A stretch of 64,000 nt of DNA from Streptococcus sp. LPB0220 (GCF_008727815.1 NZ_CP044230.1:790001-854000); one strand, 5' to 3'; positions 9,070 through 21,950 are shown, counted from the first letter of the stretch. Program-made: numbers and translations. Notes: generated by a model not told the origin, from the letters alone.

Positions 9070-12000
9070 ATGAAAAAAGCGAAACAAACGTTTGAAAAAA
9101 TGACCAAATATTCGATTCGAAAATTATCTGTCGGTGTTGGTCCGGTAGCCATTGGAGCCTTTTTATTAGGAGGAAGCCTGTTAGGGGCTCGTCCTGTCCA
9201 AGCAGATCAGGTGACCCTCCCTACTCATGTGCACTTAGGATATGTGACAGAAGAAGAGCTAACTGCTGAAGAAAAAGAACAGGTGATTCATGCAATCCCT
9301 GAAGAGTATCAAAATGAAGATACTTTCTATCTCGTCTATAAGAAGAAGGAAGCAATTCAGTCGGTTCTTCCTCAAACAGGAAGTCAGGAAGTCGCCCTAT
9401 TTGGCCTAAGTCTAGCCACTGCTTCCTTTGCGGTCCTCTTACTCTCTAAAAAGCACCGGAAGAAGGTCATGGGCGTCCTTTTGATTGGAGCCATGGGACA
9501 AAGTCTTCTACTTCCAGTTGAAGTCGCAGCCCTACAAAATCAAGTTTTGCGCGCCTATAATCAGGATCTTGCGATCGCATCGAGCAAAGATCTTGCAAAT
9601 GGCGTGATTCAAATTGACGGCTATGACTATATTGGTTATCTGCGTTACCCGTCAGTCCAAAAGACGAGCTTACAAGAGCCAAAGGCTATGCAGGAAACGA
9701 AACCTTCTGTAGAAGGAACGATCAAAACAAGTATAGGTATTCCACAAGTGGAAGCACAAGCGCGTGTGACCCCAGAAGTCGCTCCAGCCTTTCCTCAAGT
9801 TGAAAAACCAAGCCTGGAAGTCTCTACTGAGCCTGTGCCATTTGAAACTGTCAAACAAGCTGATCCTACATTACCTAAAGGGCAAACCAAGGTGCTGACT
9901 GCTGGTCAAAATGGGGAGCGGACTATATTGACGGAAGTCAGTGTGGTAGAGGGACAGGAAGTTCGTAGAGTAGTTGAAAGTAAGGTCACCAAAGAACCAG
10001 TTTCACAAATTCTTGCTGTTGGGACAAAAGAAGATGCCCAACCAACCCCTCAACCCAGCCCTTCTCCAGTTGTAACAGCAAAGGGGACGCAGGAAGAAGG
10101 TCATGTCGGTGAAGCTATTGTTCAACCGGAGAACCCAGCCTATACAGGTGTGGTGGAAGCCAAAGGAACACAAGAAGAAGGTCATGTCGGCGAAGCTCCT
10201 GTTCAACCGGAGAACCCAGCCTATACAGGTGTGGTGGAAGCTAAGGGAACACAGGAAGAAAGCCATGTCGGCGAAGCCCCTGTTCAACCGGAGAACCCAG
10301 AATATACCAGTGTAGTAGAAGCTAAGGGGACACAGGAAGAAGGCCATGTCGGCGAAGCTCCAATTCAACCGGAGAATCCAGCCTATACAGGTGTGGTGGA
10401 AGCAAAAGGGACACAGGAAGAAGGCCATGTCGGTGAAGCTCCTGTTCAACCGGAGAACCCAACCTATCAAGTAACGGAAGGGACGGTAACAGAGACAGAA
10501 ACGGTAATCCTTCCATATGAAACAGAGTATGTAACGGATGCCAATCGTTACACAGATGAAGAAAGCCTTCTTCAGAAAGGCGAGGCTGGTAGCCAGGAGA
10601 TTCGTCGTGTTTATAAGACGGTCAATGGTGAGAAGATTGGCGAACCCGTGAGCACGACAACTGAAACAGTAAAAGCTCCTGTGACAGAAAAAATTAGTCG
10701 TGGGACTAAGGCGATTGAAGGCCAAACAGAGGATGTTTCGTATGAGGAAATTCCATTTAAGACGGTAACCGAACAAGATGCCACCTTGCTAAAAGGATCC
10801 GAAAGGGTTTCTCAAGTCGGTAAAAATGGGAAGAAGAAAATCACCAAGGTTTACAAGACCATTAAGGGAGTTAAGACAACGGATGCTCCTACAATTTCCG
10901 AAGAAGTGGTAGAACAAGCGCAAGATCAGATCATTCAAAAAGGGACTAAAGAACTTGAAAAGCCAACCTTAACCTTGACCAACATTGATCAGGAAGAGTT
11001 GAAGCGCAGTGCCAAAGCTACTTATCATTTGGATAAACCAGACGGTGTGACCATCAAGTCCATCCAGGCTGTATTGAAGAAGGGTGATCAAGTGGTGAAA
11101 ACCCTGACCCTTTCAGAGACGGACTTAGCAGCTGCTTTAGCGGACTTGGACTACTACAAGGATTATACGCTTGCAACGACCATGGTCTATGACCGTGGAA
11201 ATGGGGATGAAGAAGAAGTTCTCAAGGAAGAACCACTGAGAATTGATCTTAAAAAAGTTGAAATCAAAAACATCAAGGAAACCAGTCTGATTAGCGTGGA
11301 TGACCAAGGTCTTGAGACCGATAGCAGCCTCTTGTCTGAAACACCATCAGATGTGAAGCCTTACTACTTAAAGGTCACTACCCATGATAATAAGGTTACA
11401 AAACTAGCCGTTGATAAAATTGAAGAAGTGACGGTAGATGGCGCGACCCTATACAAAGTAACAGCTAAAGCTCCTGATCTCATCCAACGGACTGCGGACA
11501 ACCAGTTCAGTGAGGACTATGTCTACTATATTGCGAAACCCAAAGCACATGAAGGTGATGTCTACTACAATTTTAACGAACTTGTAAAAGCTATGCAAGC
11601 CAATCCGACTGGCACCTTTAAGCTTGGTAGCAATATGAATGCGGCTAATGTCCAGCCAGCAGGGAAATCCTATGTGACCAATGCCTTCAAGGGAATTTTG
11701 GAAAGTACGGATGGGAATACATTTGCCATCCATAATATTACAAGACCATTATTTGGAAACATCGAAGGTGGCTCGGTTAAGAATCTCTTGCTTGAAAATG
11801 TCAATATTGACCTACCTGGGACAGATCGAGTAGCCCCAATCGCAGGTGTCATCAAAAACAATGCAACTGTCGAGAACGTTAAAGTAACAGGAAGTGTTGT
11901 CGGGAACAATGACGTAGCAGGAATCGTCAATAAAATTGATGGCAGTGGGAAGGTCAGTAATGTCGCCTTTATCGGTAAACTGCACGCTGCTGGGAACAAA

Positions 12001-15000
12001 GGTGGCTATCTAGCGAGTGTTGTTGGTGAGAACTGGAAAGGTGTCGTTGAAAAAGCTTACGTTGATGCTGAAATCACTGGTAATAAAGCCAAAGCTGCAG
12101 GTCTCGTTTATTCCTCTCAAAATGGTGGAAATAACCACACAGTAGGTAAAGAAGGGGTTCTCAGAAACTCCGTTGCTAAAGGTTCGATTGAACTAAAAGA
12201 AGCTGTTCAGTCTGGTGGATTACTAGGGACCAACTGGGCCTTGGGGACTATTGAAGACAACATCACCATGATGAAAGTCAAAACTGGTGAGATGGTCTTT
12301 GGTCACTCAGATATTGACGCAGATGATTATTTCACCTATTCAAGAACCAAGCGCAATTACAGTGTGGAAGGCGTGAGTGAAGGTAAGAAAACCTATAACA
12401 ACTCTCGTAAAATCCCCAGCATTTCCCTTGCAGAAGCTGAGCAGAAAATTGAAGCAATGGGGATTACTGCTGATAAATTTGAAAGCACGAAACCTGTTGA
12501 AGATAAACTCAATAACCTTGTTAACAAAGACGATCAATACAAGGCAATTGATGGCTACGACGCCGCTCGCGAACTTGCTTACCGCAATATTGCTAAATTG
12601 CAACCATTCTACAATAAAGAGTGGCTTGTCGACCAGGGGAATAAATTAGCTGCAACTAGTCCTCTCTTGACCAAGGAAATCTTGTCTGTGACCGCTATGA
12701 AGGGCAATGATTTTGTCACGGAACTAGCGGATGCGGATCATATCCTGATCCATTATGCAGATAAGACAAAAGATATCTTTAGCATTACACCGAAAGACTC
12801 CAAAGTTAAACAAGTCAAAGAGTACAGTGTAGCAGAGCTTGGTGAAGTGGTCTACACGCCGAATATGGTGGACAAGGACCGGAGCGATCTCATTGGTGCC
12901 ATTGTAGAGAAATTAAGCCCTGTAGAATTGCAATCGGATCCAATCTACACACATCTTGGTCGAACAGGTCCTAACAAAGTCAATGCTATTAAGAACCTCT
13001 ATCTGGAAGAATCCTTCAAAGAGGTGAAAGATAATCTGACTCACTTTGTGAAACAGTTGGTTGAAAATGAGGACCATCAATTAAACACAGATGAGGCTGC
13101 TAAACGTGCCCTTATCAAGAAAGTTGATGACAACGAGGCGGCCGTTCTTTTAGGGCTTTCTTACCTCAATCGCTATTACGGAGTGAAGTTCGATGATGTC
13201 AATCTTAAGCAGCTCATGTTGTTCAAGCCAGACTTCTATGGGAAGAATGTTGATGTCTTAGACCGTTTGATTGAAATTGGTTCAAAAGAAGACTACATCA
13301 AAGGAACTCGTACCCATGATGCCTTCCGAGAAGTCGTTGCGAAGTCTACTCTTTCTAGCAACCTAAATGACTTCCTGAAGTACAATATGGACCTCTTTAC
13401 AACTGATACAGACTTGAATGATTGGTTCATCAAAGCAACCAAAGACAATGTCTATATTGTAGAGCCAAAAACAAGGACTCCTGAATTTGCCGATAAGAAA
13501 CATCGAGCTTACGAAGGATTAAATAATGACGTGCACGGTAAAATGATCTTGCCACTCTTGAATCTTAAAGATGCGCACATGTTCTTGATTTCAACATACA
13601 ATACCTTGGCCTATAGTTCCTTCGAGAAATACGGTAAAAACACTGAGGCAGAACGAAATGCCTTCAAGGCGGAAATTGATAAAGTAGCAAAAGCCCAACA
13701 GGACTACTTGGATTTCTGGTCGCGATTAGCAGCTGATAATGTTCGCAACCAGCTCCTAAAGAGCAATAATATGGTGCCGACCCCTGTCCTTGATAATCAA
13801 AACTATAAAGGCATTAGTACAGACCGTTATGGCCATACGAATAGTGGAAAAGATGTCGCTCCAATTCGTGAATTATATGGACCAACCGATCGTTACCATG
13901 CGACTGATTGGCGCATGGGAGCAACTGCTCGCGTCTATGGAAATCCTTATAAAGATGATTCTGTCTTCTTCATGGTGACGGATATGATTAGTGATTTTGG
14001 AGTATCTGCCTTTACGCACGAAACGACGCACGTCAATGACCGAATGGTTTATTTAGGAGGTTGGAGACACCGTGAAGGAACAGATCTTGAGGCATTTGCT
14101 CAAGGAATGCTCCAAACACCATCAGTATCGAATCCAAATGGGGAATACAAAGCCTTAGGTCTCAACATGGCCTATGAACGTCCTAACGATGGCAACCAAT
14201 GGTACAATACCAATCCAAACGATCTTCAATCACGTGATGAGATTGATCGCTACATGAAAGGGTATAACGATACGCTCATGCTTCTAGATTACCTAGAAGG
14301 AGAAGCTGTATTGGACAAACATAGTAAGGACTTAAACAATGCTTGGTTCAAGAAGGTTGATAAACAATACCGAGGAGCTAATACCAAGAATCAATTCGAT
14401 AAGGTACGTCCTTTGAGTGATGAGGAAAAAGCCATCGCCTTGCATACGGTAGATGACCTCATTACTAACAACTTTATGACCAACCGTGGTCCAGGAAATG
14501 GAGTCTATAATCCATCAGACTTTGGTTCAGCCTATGTGACCGTGCCGATGATGTCAGTTATCTATGGTGGGAACACCAGTGAAGGGGCTCCTGGAGCTAT
14601 GTCCTTCAAACACAACACCTTCAGAATTTGGGGTTACTATGGCTATGAAAAAGGCTTCCTAGGCTATGCTTCAAACAAGTATAAACAAGAATCCAAACAA
14701 GCAGGCCATGCGACTCTAGGGGATGATTACATCATTCAAAAGATTTCTGATGGAAGATTCAGTACCCTTGAAGATTGGAAGAAAGCTTACTTCAATGAAG
14801 TTGTGACCAGTGCCAAGAATGGAATTCAGGCTATTGACATCGATGGTAAAACCTACACTAGCTATGAAGACCTGAAACGTGCATTTGCTGAAGCGGTTGA
14901 TAAAGATAAGGCTACTCTAAGTAACGGTTCTGTCAAATTTGACAATACGGTTGCACTGAAAGAAAAAATCTTTAAGAAATTGCTGCAACAAACTGATAGT

Positions 15001-15024
15001 TTTAAAACGTCTATCTTTAAATAA
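9070..15024 (+). CDS. Cell-surface M26-family zinc metalloprotease (IgA1 protease/Zmp type)
   Basis: A 1984-residue secreted protease. A YSIRK-type signal (YSIRKLSVGVGPVAIG) occupies residues ~14-45. The sortase motif LPQTG at 100-104, followed by a hydrophobic stretch, is N-terminal, as is typical of streptococcal IgA1/Zmp proteases. Next come a G5 domain (~238-320), five 27-residue repeats (~334-468), two more G5 domains (~473-548 and 551-627), and a GLUG/beta-helix-like M26 N domain (~870-1080). The catalytic domain has HETTH at 1650-1654 with Glu1674 twenty residues on as the third zinc ligand. M26 members cleave IgA1, mucins or other host glycoproteins. The substrate cannot be told from sequence, so no symbol is given. 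Confidence 0.93.
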   Translation: MKKAKQTFEKMTKYSIRKLSVGVGPVAIGAFLLGGSLLGARPVQADQVTLPTHVHLGYVTEEELTAEEKEQVIHAIPEEYQNEDTFYLVYKKKEAIQSVLPQTGSQEVALFGLSLATASFAVLLLSKKHRKKVMGVLLIGAMGQSLLLPVEVAALQNQVLRAYNQDLAIASSKDLANGVIQIDGYDYIGYLRYPSVQKTSLQEPKAMQETKPSVEGTIKTSIGIPQVEAQARVTPEVAPAFPQVEKPSLEVSTEPVPFETVKQADPTLPKGQTKVLTAGQNGERTILTEVSVVEGQEVRRVVESKVTKEPVSQILAVGTKEDAQPTPQPSPSPVVTAKGTQEEGHVGEAIVQPENPAYTGVVEAKGTQEEGHVGEAPVQPENPAYTGVVEAKGTQEESHVGEAPVQPENPEYTSVVEAKGTQEEGHVGEAPIQPENPAYTGVVEAKGTQEEGHVGEAPVQPENPTYQVTEGTVTETETVILPYETEYVTDANRYTDEESLLQKGEAGSQEIRRVYKTVNGEKIGEPVSTTTETVKAPVTEKISRGTKAIEGQTEDVSYEEIPFKTVTEQDATLLKGSERVSQVGKNGKKKITKVYKTIKGVKTTDAPTISEEVVEQAQDQIIQKGTKELEKPTLTLTNIDQEELKRSAKATYHLDKPDGVTIKSIQAVLKKGDQVVKTLTLSETDLAAALADLDYYKDYTLATTMVYDRGNGDEEEVLKEEPLRIDLKKVEIKNIKETSLISVDDQGLETDSSLLSETPSDVKPYYLKVTTHDNKVTKLAVDKIEEVTVDGATLYKVTAKAPDLIQRTADNQFSEDYVYYIAKPKAHEGDVYYNFNELVKAMQANPTGTFKLGSNMNAANVQPAGKSYVTNAFKGILESTDGNTFAIHNITRPLFGNIEGGSVKNLLLENVNIDLPGTDRVAPIAGVIKNNATVENVKVTGSVVGNNDVAGIVNKIDGSGKVSNVAFIGKLHAAGNKGGYLASVVGENWKGVVEKAYVDAEITGNKAKAAGLVYSSQNGGNNHTVGKEGVLRNSVAKGSIELKEAVQSGGLLGTNWALGTIEDNITMMKVKTGEMVFGHSDIDADDYFTYSRTKRNYSVEGVSEGKKTYNNSRKIPSISLAEAEQKIEAMGITADKFESTKPVEDKLNNLVNKDDQYKAIDGYDAARELAYRNIAKLQPFYNKEWLVDQGNKLAATSPLLTKEILSVTAMKGNDFVTELADADHILIHYADKTKDIFSITPKDSKVKQVKEYSVAELGEVVYTPNMVDKDRSDLIGAIVEKLSPVELQSDPIYTHLGRTGPNKVNAIKNLYLEESFKEVKDNLTHFVKQLVENEDHQLNTDEAAKRALIKKVDDNEAAVLLGLSYLNRYYGVKFDDVNLKQLMLFKPDFYGKNVDVLDRLIEIGSKEDYIKGTRTHDAFREVVAKSTLSSNLNDFLKYNMDLFTTDTDLNDWFIKATKDNVYIVEPKTRTPEFADKKHRAYEGLNNDVHGKMILPLLNLKDAHMFLISTYNTLAYSSFEKYGKNTEAERNAFKAEIDKVAKAQQDYLDFWSRLAADNVRNQLLKSNNMVPTPVLDNQNYKGISTDRYGHTNSGKDVAPIRELYGPTDRYHATDWRMGATARVYGNPYKDDSVFFMVTDMISDFGVSAFTHETTHVNDRMVYLGGWRHREGTDLEAFAQGMLQTPSVSNPNGEYKALGLNMAYERPNDGNQWYNTNPNDLQSRDEIDRYMKGYNDTLMLLDYLEGEAVLDKHSKDLNNAWFKKVDKQYRGANTKNQFDKVRPLSDEEKAIALHTVDDLITNNFMTNRGPGNGVYNPSDFGSAYVTVPMMSVIYGGNTSEGAPGAMSFKHNTFRIWGYYGYEKGFLGYASNKYKQESKQAGHATLGDDYIIQKISDGRFSTLEDWKKAYFNEVVTSAKNGIQAIDIDGKTYTSYEDLKRAFAEAVDKDKATLSNGSVKFDNTVALKEKIFKKLLQQTDSFKTSIFK
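10069..10473 (+). repeat. Five tandem 81-bp repeats in the M26 protease gene
   Basis: Five in-frame 81-bp units encode 27-residue repeats with the core AKGTQEEGHVGEA followed by PVQPENPAYTG. Units differ at few positions (P/I, G/S, A/E). They form a proline- and glutamate-rich spacer between the membrane-proximal region and the G5 domains. Copy number changes would keep the frame. Confidence 0.95.
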
Positions 15025-15031
15025 TTGAATT

Positions 15032-15062
15032 CTCTCATCTGCTGAGCAGGTGAGAGTTTTTT
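15032..15062 (+). terminator. Terminator after the M26 protease gene
   Basis: An 11-bp stem with one G-U pair (15032-15042 with 15046-15056) has a TGA loop and is followed by T residues. Confidence 0.85.
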
Positions 15063-15162
15063 AGAAGAAAAAATGAATAGAGGTGTACAAAGTGTCTAAA
15101 AATTAAAAGGAATCAATCGTAGATCGGAAAATTTATCATATTAAAAAAATAACGTAATTTAA

Positions 15163-15177
15163 CAAAAACGCTTTCTT
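15163..15177. promoter_or_regulatory. cre-like site upstream of the atp promoter
   Basis: CAAAAACGCTTTCTT resembles the reverse strand of a cre site (AGAAAGCGTTTTTG), with deviations at the ends. It lies 14 bases upstream of the -35 element, a place where CcpA might activate. This is tentative. Confidence 0.35.
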
Positions 15178-15190
15178 TTCTAGGAAATAT

Positions 15191-15219
15191 TTGACTATTA
15201 TATCTTTTAGGAGTAAACT
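15191..15219 (+). promoter_or_regulatory. Promoter of the ATP synthase operon
   Basis: TTGACT (15191-15196), a 17-base spacer and TAAACT (15214-15219). The predicted start is about 27 bases upstream of atpE, followed by AAAGGAG before the ATG. Confidence 0.65.
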
Positions 15220-15252
15220 AAGGAGGTAAAATATATAAAAGGAGAATTCATC

Positions 15253-15453
15253 ATGAATTTAACATTTTTAGGTCTTTGTTTAGCCTGCTTTGGTGTATCA
15301 CTGGCAGAAGGTTTGATGATGAGCAGTTTATTGAAATCTGCGTCTCGTCAACCAGAAATTATCGGTCAATTGCGTAGCCTCTTGATTCTTGGTGTTGCCT
15401 TTGTCGAAGGTACTTTCTTCGTTACTTTGGTCATGGCCTTTATTATCAAATAG
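15253..15453 (+). CDS. atpE: F1Fo ATP synthase subunit c
   Basis: A 66-residue hairpin of two membrane helices joined by a polar loop (ASRQPE). The ion-carrying carboxylate is Glu52 in VAFVEGTFF. Multiple copies form the rotor ring. In streptococci the operon begins with atpE, as here. The residues around G20, V48 and A49, where optochin-resistance changes map in the pneumococcus, match my recollection of the wild-type pneumococcal residues, though the flanking sequence differs. Confidence 0.97.
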   Translation: MNLTFLGLCLACFGVSLAEGLMMSSLLKSASRQPEIIGQLRSLLILGVAFVEGTFFVTLVMAFIIK

Positions 15454-15486
15454 ACGCTTCTGTTTTAGAAAAGGAGGTGTCAAACC

Positions 15487-16200
15487 TTGGAAGAAAGTAT
15501 CAATCCAACGATCACTCTTGGACCTGTAACTTTTAATTTGACCCTACTTGCTATGACCTTGATTGCTGTTTTGGTGGTTTTTGGCTTTATTTATTGGGCC
15601 AGCCGTAAAATGACGATCCGACCAAAGGGCAAACAAAATGTGCTGGAATACGCATATGACTTTGTCGTAGGTTTCACCAAAGGAAATATTGGGGAACATT
15701 ATATAAAGGACTATTCCTTGTTCTTGTTTGTTCTTTTCCTATTCCTTTTAGTGGCCAATAACATTGGATTGATGGCTAAAATCGAAACGACCAATGGTTA
15801 CAATTTGTGGACATCACCAACCGCTAACCTGGGTTATGACTTTGCCTTTTCATTTTTGATCACCTTAATCGCCCATGTAGAAGGAATTCGCCGACGTGGT
15901 GTGAAGGAATATTTGAAGGCTTTTGTGACACCTGGATTTATGACCCCCATGAATATTTTGGAAGAATTAACGAACTTTGCCTCCTTGGCCCTTCGGATCT
16001 TCGGAAATATCTTTGCGGGTGAGGTACTAGCAAGCTTGCTTGTGACTTTGTCGCATCAAGCTGTTTATTGGTATCCATTTGCCTTTATTGGAAGCATGGC
16101 GTGGACAGCGTTTTCGATTTTCATTTCATGTATCCAAGCCTATGTGTTTACCATGTTGTCATCAATCTATATTGGTAAGAAAATTAATGGCGAAGAGTAA
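15487..16200 (+). CDS. atpB: F1Fo ATP synthase subunit a
   Basis: A 237-residue integral membrane stator subunit providing the proton half-channels. The essential arginine is Arg170 in [13 protein letters not shown]. It starts with TTG at 15487 behind AAAGGAGGTG, the only start well placed against a Shine-Dalgarno sequence. It is the second gene of atpEBFHAGDC. In lactic acid bacteria this enzyme mostly exports protons at the cost of ATP. Confidence 0.96.
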   Translation: MEESINPTITLGPVTFNLTLLAMTLIAVLVVFGFIYWASRKMTIRPKGKQNVLEYAYDFVVGFTKGNIGEHYIKDYSLFLFVLFLFLLVANNIGLMAKIETTNGYNLWTSPTANLGYDFAFSFLITLIAHVEGIRRRGVKEYLKAFVTPGFMTPMNILEELTNFASLALRIFGNIFAGEVLASLLVTLSHQAVYWYPFAFIGSMAWTAFSIFISCIQAYVFTMLSSIYIGKKINGEE

Positions 16201-16219
16201 GTAGAGGAGGAGTAGAAGA

Positions 16220-16714
16220 ATGCATGTATCAATGAGTGAAATTATTGGTAACTTTATTCTCATTGCTGGTTCCTTCCTATTATTAATCTTTTTAATAAAG
16301 AAATTTGCATGGAACAATATCAATGGAATTTTAGAAGCGCGTGCCAAAAAGATTACAGATGATATTGATGGAGCAGAATCAGCTCGTCAAAAAGCTGAGG
16401 AACTAGCAAATAAACGTGAAGAAGAGTTGGCAGGTAGCCGCAAAGAAGCAGCGTCTATCGTCGAAAATGCAAAGGAAACTGCAGAAAAGAACAAATCTCA
16501 GATCCTTTCAGAAGCCACTCAAGAAGCAGTACGTTTGAAAGAAAAAGCGCAACAAGAAATTGCGCATAACAAAGAAGAAGCATTGAACAGTATCAAAGGC
16601 GATGTGGCAGATCTCACTGTCAATCTTGCCAGCAAATTGTTGAGCCAACAGCTGGATGCTGAAGGTCAACGCCAACTGATCGATCGCTATCTTGATGAAT
16701 TAGGAGAAGCCTAA
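16220..16714 (+). CDS. atpF: F1Fo ATP synthase subunit b
   Basis: A 164-residue peripheral stalk subunit with one N-terminal membrane helix (~10-30) followed by a long charged coiled coil rich in Ala, Glu and Lys. It connects subunit a to the F1 head through delta. GAGGAGG lies nine bases before the ATG. Its stop overlaps the atpH start. Confidence 0.96.
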   Translation: MHVSMSEIIGNFILIAGSFLLLIFLIKKFAWNNINGILEARAKKITDDIDGAESARQKAEELANKREEELAGSRKEAASIVENAKETAEKNKSQILSEATQEAVRLKEKAQQEIAHNKEEALNSIKGDVADLTVNLASKLLSQQLDAEGQRQLIDRYLDELGEA

Positions 16715-17250
16715 TGGACAAAAAGCAACTGATGGTGATTGAGAAATATACCCAGCCTTTTGTTCAATTGGTCTTTGAAAAAGGAGAACAAGACCTGGTC
16801 TTTGAAAAATTAACCCAAATCAAGGGTATTTTTGAGGAAACGGGACTTGCTAACTTCTTAGCTCATATCGGTGTAGAGGATGAAGAGAAAGCAAAAAGTC
16901 TACGACTTTTTCAACCCTCAGATTCACAATTACTCGACCATTTGATTGAAGTGGTTATTCTCAATCATCGTGAAGCCTTATTTTATGACATTGTAACGAT
17001 TTGTTTAGATCAGATCCAACGACTGAGTAATGCTTTTGTCGTGACGGTTACGACAGCTACAGCCTTGGATCCAGCTCAAGAGCAAAAATTGGTACCCATT
17101 ATCGAAAGAAAATTTGGCATCCAGGTTCGCTCAATCCAACAAAAGATCGATCCAGATCTAATTGGTGGTTTTGTCGTGACAGCCAATCATAAAACATTGG
17201 ATACCAGTCTCAAACACCAATTGCAAGTCATAAAATCTAAATTGAAATAG
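16714..17250 (+). CDS. atpH: F1Fo ATP synthase subunit delta
   Basis: A 178-residue soluble subunit linking the b stalk to the alpha/beta crown. The conserved C-terminal pattern ERKFGIQVRSIQQKIDPDLIGGFVV is present. The start overlaps the atpF stop by one base (TAATG), which implies coupling. Confidence 0.95.
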   Translation: MDKKQLMVIEKYTQPFVQLVFEKGEQDLVFEKLTQIKGIFEETGLANFLAHIGVEDEEKAKSLRLFQPSDSQLLDHLIEVVILNHREALFYDIVTICLDQIQRLSNAFVVTVTTATALDPAQEQKLVPIIERKFGIQVRSIQQKIDPDLIGGFVVTANHKTLDTSLKHQLQVIKSKLK

Positions 17251-17262
17251 AAAGTGGTGTGA

Positions 17263-18771
<1,509 letters not shown>

Positions 18772-18786
18772 AAATAGGAGTGGAAG

Positions 18787-19668
18787 ATGGCAGTTTCATT
18801 AAATGATATAAAGAATAAAATTGCATCCACTAAAAATACCAGTCAAATTACCAATGCCATGCAGATGGTGTCTGCTGCTAAACTCGGGAAATCTGAGCAA
18901 GCAGCCAAGGATTTTCAGGTTTATGCTGCCAAGGTACGTAAGTTATTAACAGACTTGCTCCATGGACATGAAACAGAAAATGCCAAGTCCCATCCCATGT
19001 TGGTAAGTCGCCCGGTTAAAAAGACAGCTTATATTGTCATTACATCCGATCGTGGTTTGGTCGGGGGCTACAATGCCTCCATCCTTAAAACCATGATGGA
19101 AATGAAGGCAGAATACCATCCAACTGGAGATGACTTTGAAGTGATCTGTATTGGAAGCGTCGGTGCGGATTTCTTCCGCGCCCGTGGGATTCAGCCGGTT
19201 TATGAATTGCGTGGTTTGCCTGATCAGCCTAGCTTTAAGGAAGTTCGCAAGATCATTTCGAAAACAGTCCAAATGTATCAAGAAGGTTTGTTTGATGAGT
19301 TGTATGTCTGTTACAACCACCACGTCAACAGTTTGACGAGTCAAATGCGGGTGGAACAAATGCTTCCAATTATTGATTTGGACCCCAATGAAGCGGATGA
19401 GGACTATGCATTGAATCTAGAATTGGAATCTAGTCGAGATGCCATTTTGGATCAATTGCTCCCTCAATTTGCTGAAAGCATGATCTATGGTGCCATTATT
19501 GATGCTAAAACAGCTGAAAATGCTGCTGGGATGATGGCTATGCAAACTGCAACAGACAATGCCAAGAAAGTCATTGATGAATTAACGATTCAATACAACC
19601 GTGCTCGTCAAGCAGCGATTACACAAGAAATTACAGAAATCGTTGCGGGTGCTAGCGCCCTTGAATAG
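18787..19668 (+). CDS. atpG: F1Fo ATP synthase subunit gamma
   Basis: A 293-residue central shaft subunit. It has the expected N-terminal helix ([26 protein letters not shown]) and C-terminal helix ([36 protein letters not shown]) that form the rotor coiled coil. An 85-base gap containing a hairpin separates it from atpD. Confidence 0.96.
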   Translation: MAVSLNDIKNKIASTKNTSQITNAMQMVSAAKLGKSEQAAKDFQVYAAKVRKLLTDLLHGHETENAKSHPMLVSRPVKKTAYIVITSDRGLVGGYNASILKTMMEMKAEYHPTGDDFEVICIGSVGADFFRARGIQPVYELRGLPDQPSFKEVRKIISKTVQMYQEGLFDELYVCYNHHVNSLTSQMRVEQMLPIIDLDPNEADEDYALNLELESSRDAILDQLLPQFAESMIYGAIIDAKTAENAAGMMAMQTATDNAKKVIDELTIQYNRARQAAITQEITEIVAGASALE

Positions 19669-19700
19669 TTGTCGGATACAATTTTAAATACAAAAACAGA

Positions 19701-19724
19701 TGCTCGAAAGAGAACTTTTGAGCA
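19701..19724 (+). other. Intercistronic hairpin between atpG and atpD
   Basis: A 10-bp stem with one wobble pair (19701-19710 with 19715-19724) and an AGAA loop. There is no T tract, so it is not a terminator. It could protect or mark processing of the downstream beta-subunit message. Confidence 0.55.
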
Positions 19725-19744
19725 GTAGAAATTACTTAGAATAG

Positions 19745-21160
<1,416 letters not shown>

Positions 21161-21173
21161 GAAGAGGTGAAAG

Positions 21174-21593
21174 ATGAGTCAAATGAACGTCCAAATCGTT
21201 ACACCGGATGGACTGGTTTATGATCATCATGCCGCATTTGTATCTGTCAAGACAATTGATGGTGAATTAGGGATTTTACCTCATCATATCAATACCATTG
21301 CGGTTTTGGCTGTAGACCAAGTAAAGGTTCGTCGTGTCGACGATGACAAACATATTGATTGGATTGCAGTCAATGGGGGGATTATCGAAGTAGCAGATAA
21401 TGTCATTACCATTGTTGCTGATTCTGCCGAACGTGCTCGAGATATCGACATTAGTCGTGCAGAACGTGCCAAACTGCGAGCTGAAAAAGCGATTGAAGAA
21501 GCCAAAGATCAGCATTCGGTTGATATGGAACGTCGTGCTAAAATTGCTCTTCAACGCGCCATTAACCGGATTAATGTCGGAAATCGTTTATAA
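21174..21593 (+). CDS. atpC: F1Fo ATP synthase subunit epsilon
   Basis: A 139-residue subunit with an N-terminal beta-sandwich ([33 protein letters not shown]) and C-terminal helices. It regulates ATP hydrolysis by F1. It is the last gene of the operon and is followed by a terminator. Confidence 0.96.
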   Translation: MSQMNVQIVTPDGLVYDHHAAFVSVKTIDGELGILPHHINTIAVLAVDQVKVRRVDDDKHIDWIAVNGGIIEVADNVITIVADSAERARDIDISRAERAKLRAEKAIEEAKDQHSVDMERRAKIALQRAINRINVGNRL

Positions 21594-21600
21594 CATATTA

Positions 21601-21637
21601 AAAAATAAGGTAGAGGTCTTGTCCTCGCCTTATTTTT
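21601..21637 (+). terminator. Terminator of the atp operon
   Basis: AAAAATAAGG (21601-21610) pairs with CCTTATTTTT (21628-21637), with an inner GAGG/CCTC stem. The symmetric A and T tracts make it potentially bidirectional. Confidence 0.85.
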
Positions 21638-21676
21638 GTTGAGTGAGAATCAAAAGAAGAAAGTGAGAATCAAATA

Positions 21677-21685
21677 TGGTATAAT
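21677..21685 (+). promoter_or_regulatory. Extended -10 promoter abutting the DUF1146 start codon
   Basis: TGGTATAAT (21677-21685). The predicted start, seven bases downstream, coincides with the ATG at 21692. Two direct copies of GTGAGAATCAAA lie upstream (about 21643 and 21663). No Shine-Dalgarno sequence precedes the ATG. Confidence 0.65.
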
Positions 21686-21691
21686 AGCTGT

Positions 21692-21922
21692 ATGATCCAA
21701 ATGATTTTTAACTTTTCAAGCCATTTATTGTTTATCTTTTTTGCCTATTACCTATTGTTGAACCTAGTTCAATGGGAAAAGTTTTTAAAAGTAAGTACTG
21801 AAAATGCTGTTAAAATCCGTTTTTTGATCTTGATGCTCAGCATTGGAATCGGCTATCTAGCCAGCTCATTTTTTATCAGCGTGTATGAGATGAGTCGGCA
21901 GATTTTTATTGGCCAATTCTAG
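21692..21922 (+). CDS. DUF1146 (YwzB-type) small membrane protein
   Basis: A 76-residue protein with two hydrophobic segments (about 8-25 and 44-62). Its sequence and position between atpC and murA match the DUF1146/YwzB family of Firmicutes, whose function is unknown. The start is set by the promoter geometry and may be leaderless. The alternative start at codon 4 has no Shine-Dalgarno sequence either. A separate promoter for murA follows. Confidence 0.8.
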   Translation: MIQMIFNFSSHLLFIFFAYYLLLNLVQWEKFLKVSTENAVKIRFLILMLSIGIGYLASSFFISVYEMSRQIFIGQF

Positions 21923-21941
21923 CCACATTTTATCAAAAATA

Positions 21942-21950
21942 TGGTATGAT
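21942..21950 (+). promoter_or_regulatory. Extended -10 promoter of murA
   Basis: TGGTATGAT (21942-21950) lies about 38 bases before the murA ATG. GGAG at 21974 is the likely ribosome site. Confidence 0.55.

Noticed and set aside
10003..10776. Long open frame on the minus strand opposite the M26 protease repeats
   Set aside because: It is the antisense of a repetitive coding region. It has no ribosome site and a composition rich in Phe/Cys/Leu that mirrors the real gene.
13834..13841. TACGAATA, a competence cin-box-like octamer
   Set aside because: It lies deep inside the M26 protease coding sequence. A similar match in ptsI (near 1669) is also coding, and neither precedes a gene start.
9070..15024. 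Naming the M26 protease specifically iga or zmpB
   Set aside because: Domain order is shared by all streptococcal M26 members, and substrate specificity cannot be read from the sequence alone.
16162..16347. Minus-strand small frame across the atpB-atpF junction
   Set aside because: It is antisense to two certain genes, with no promoter or ribosome site.
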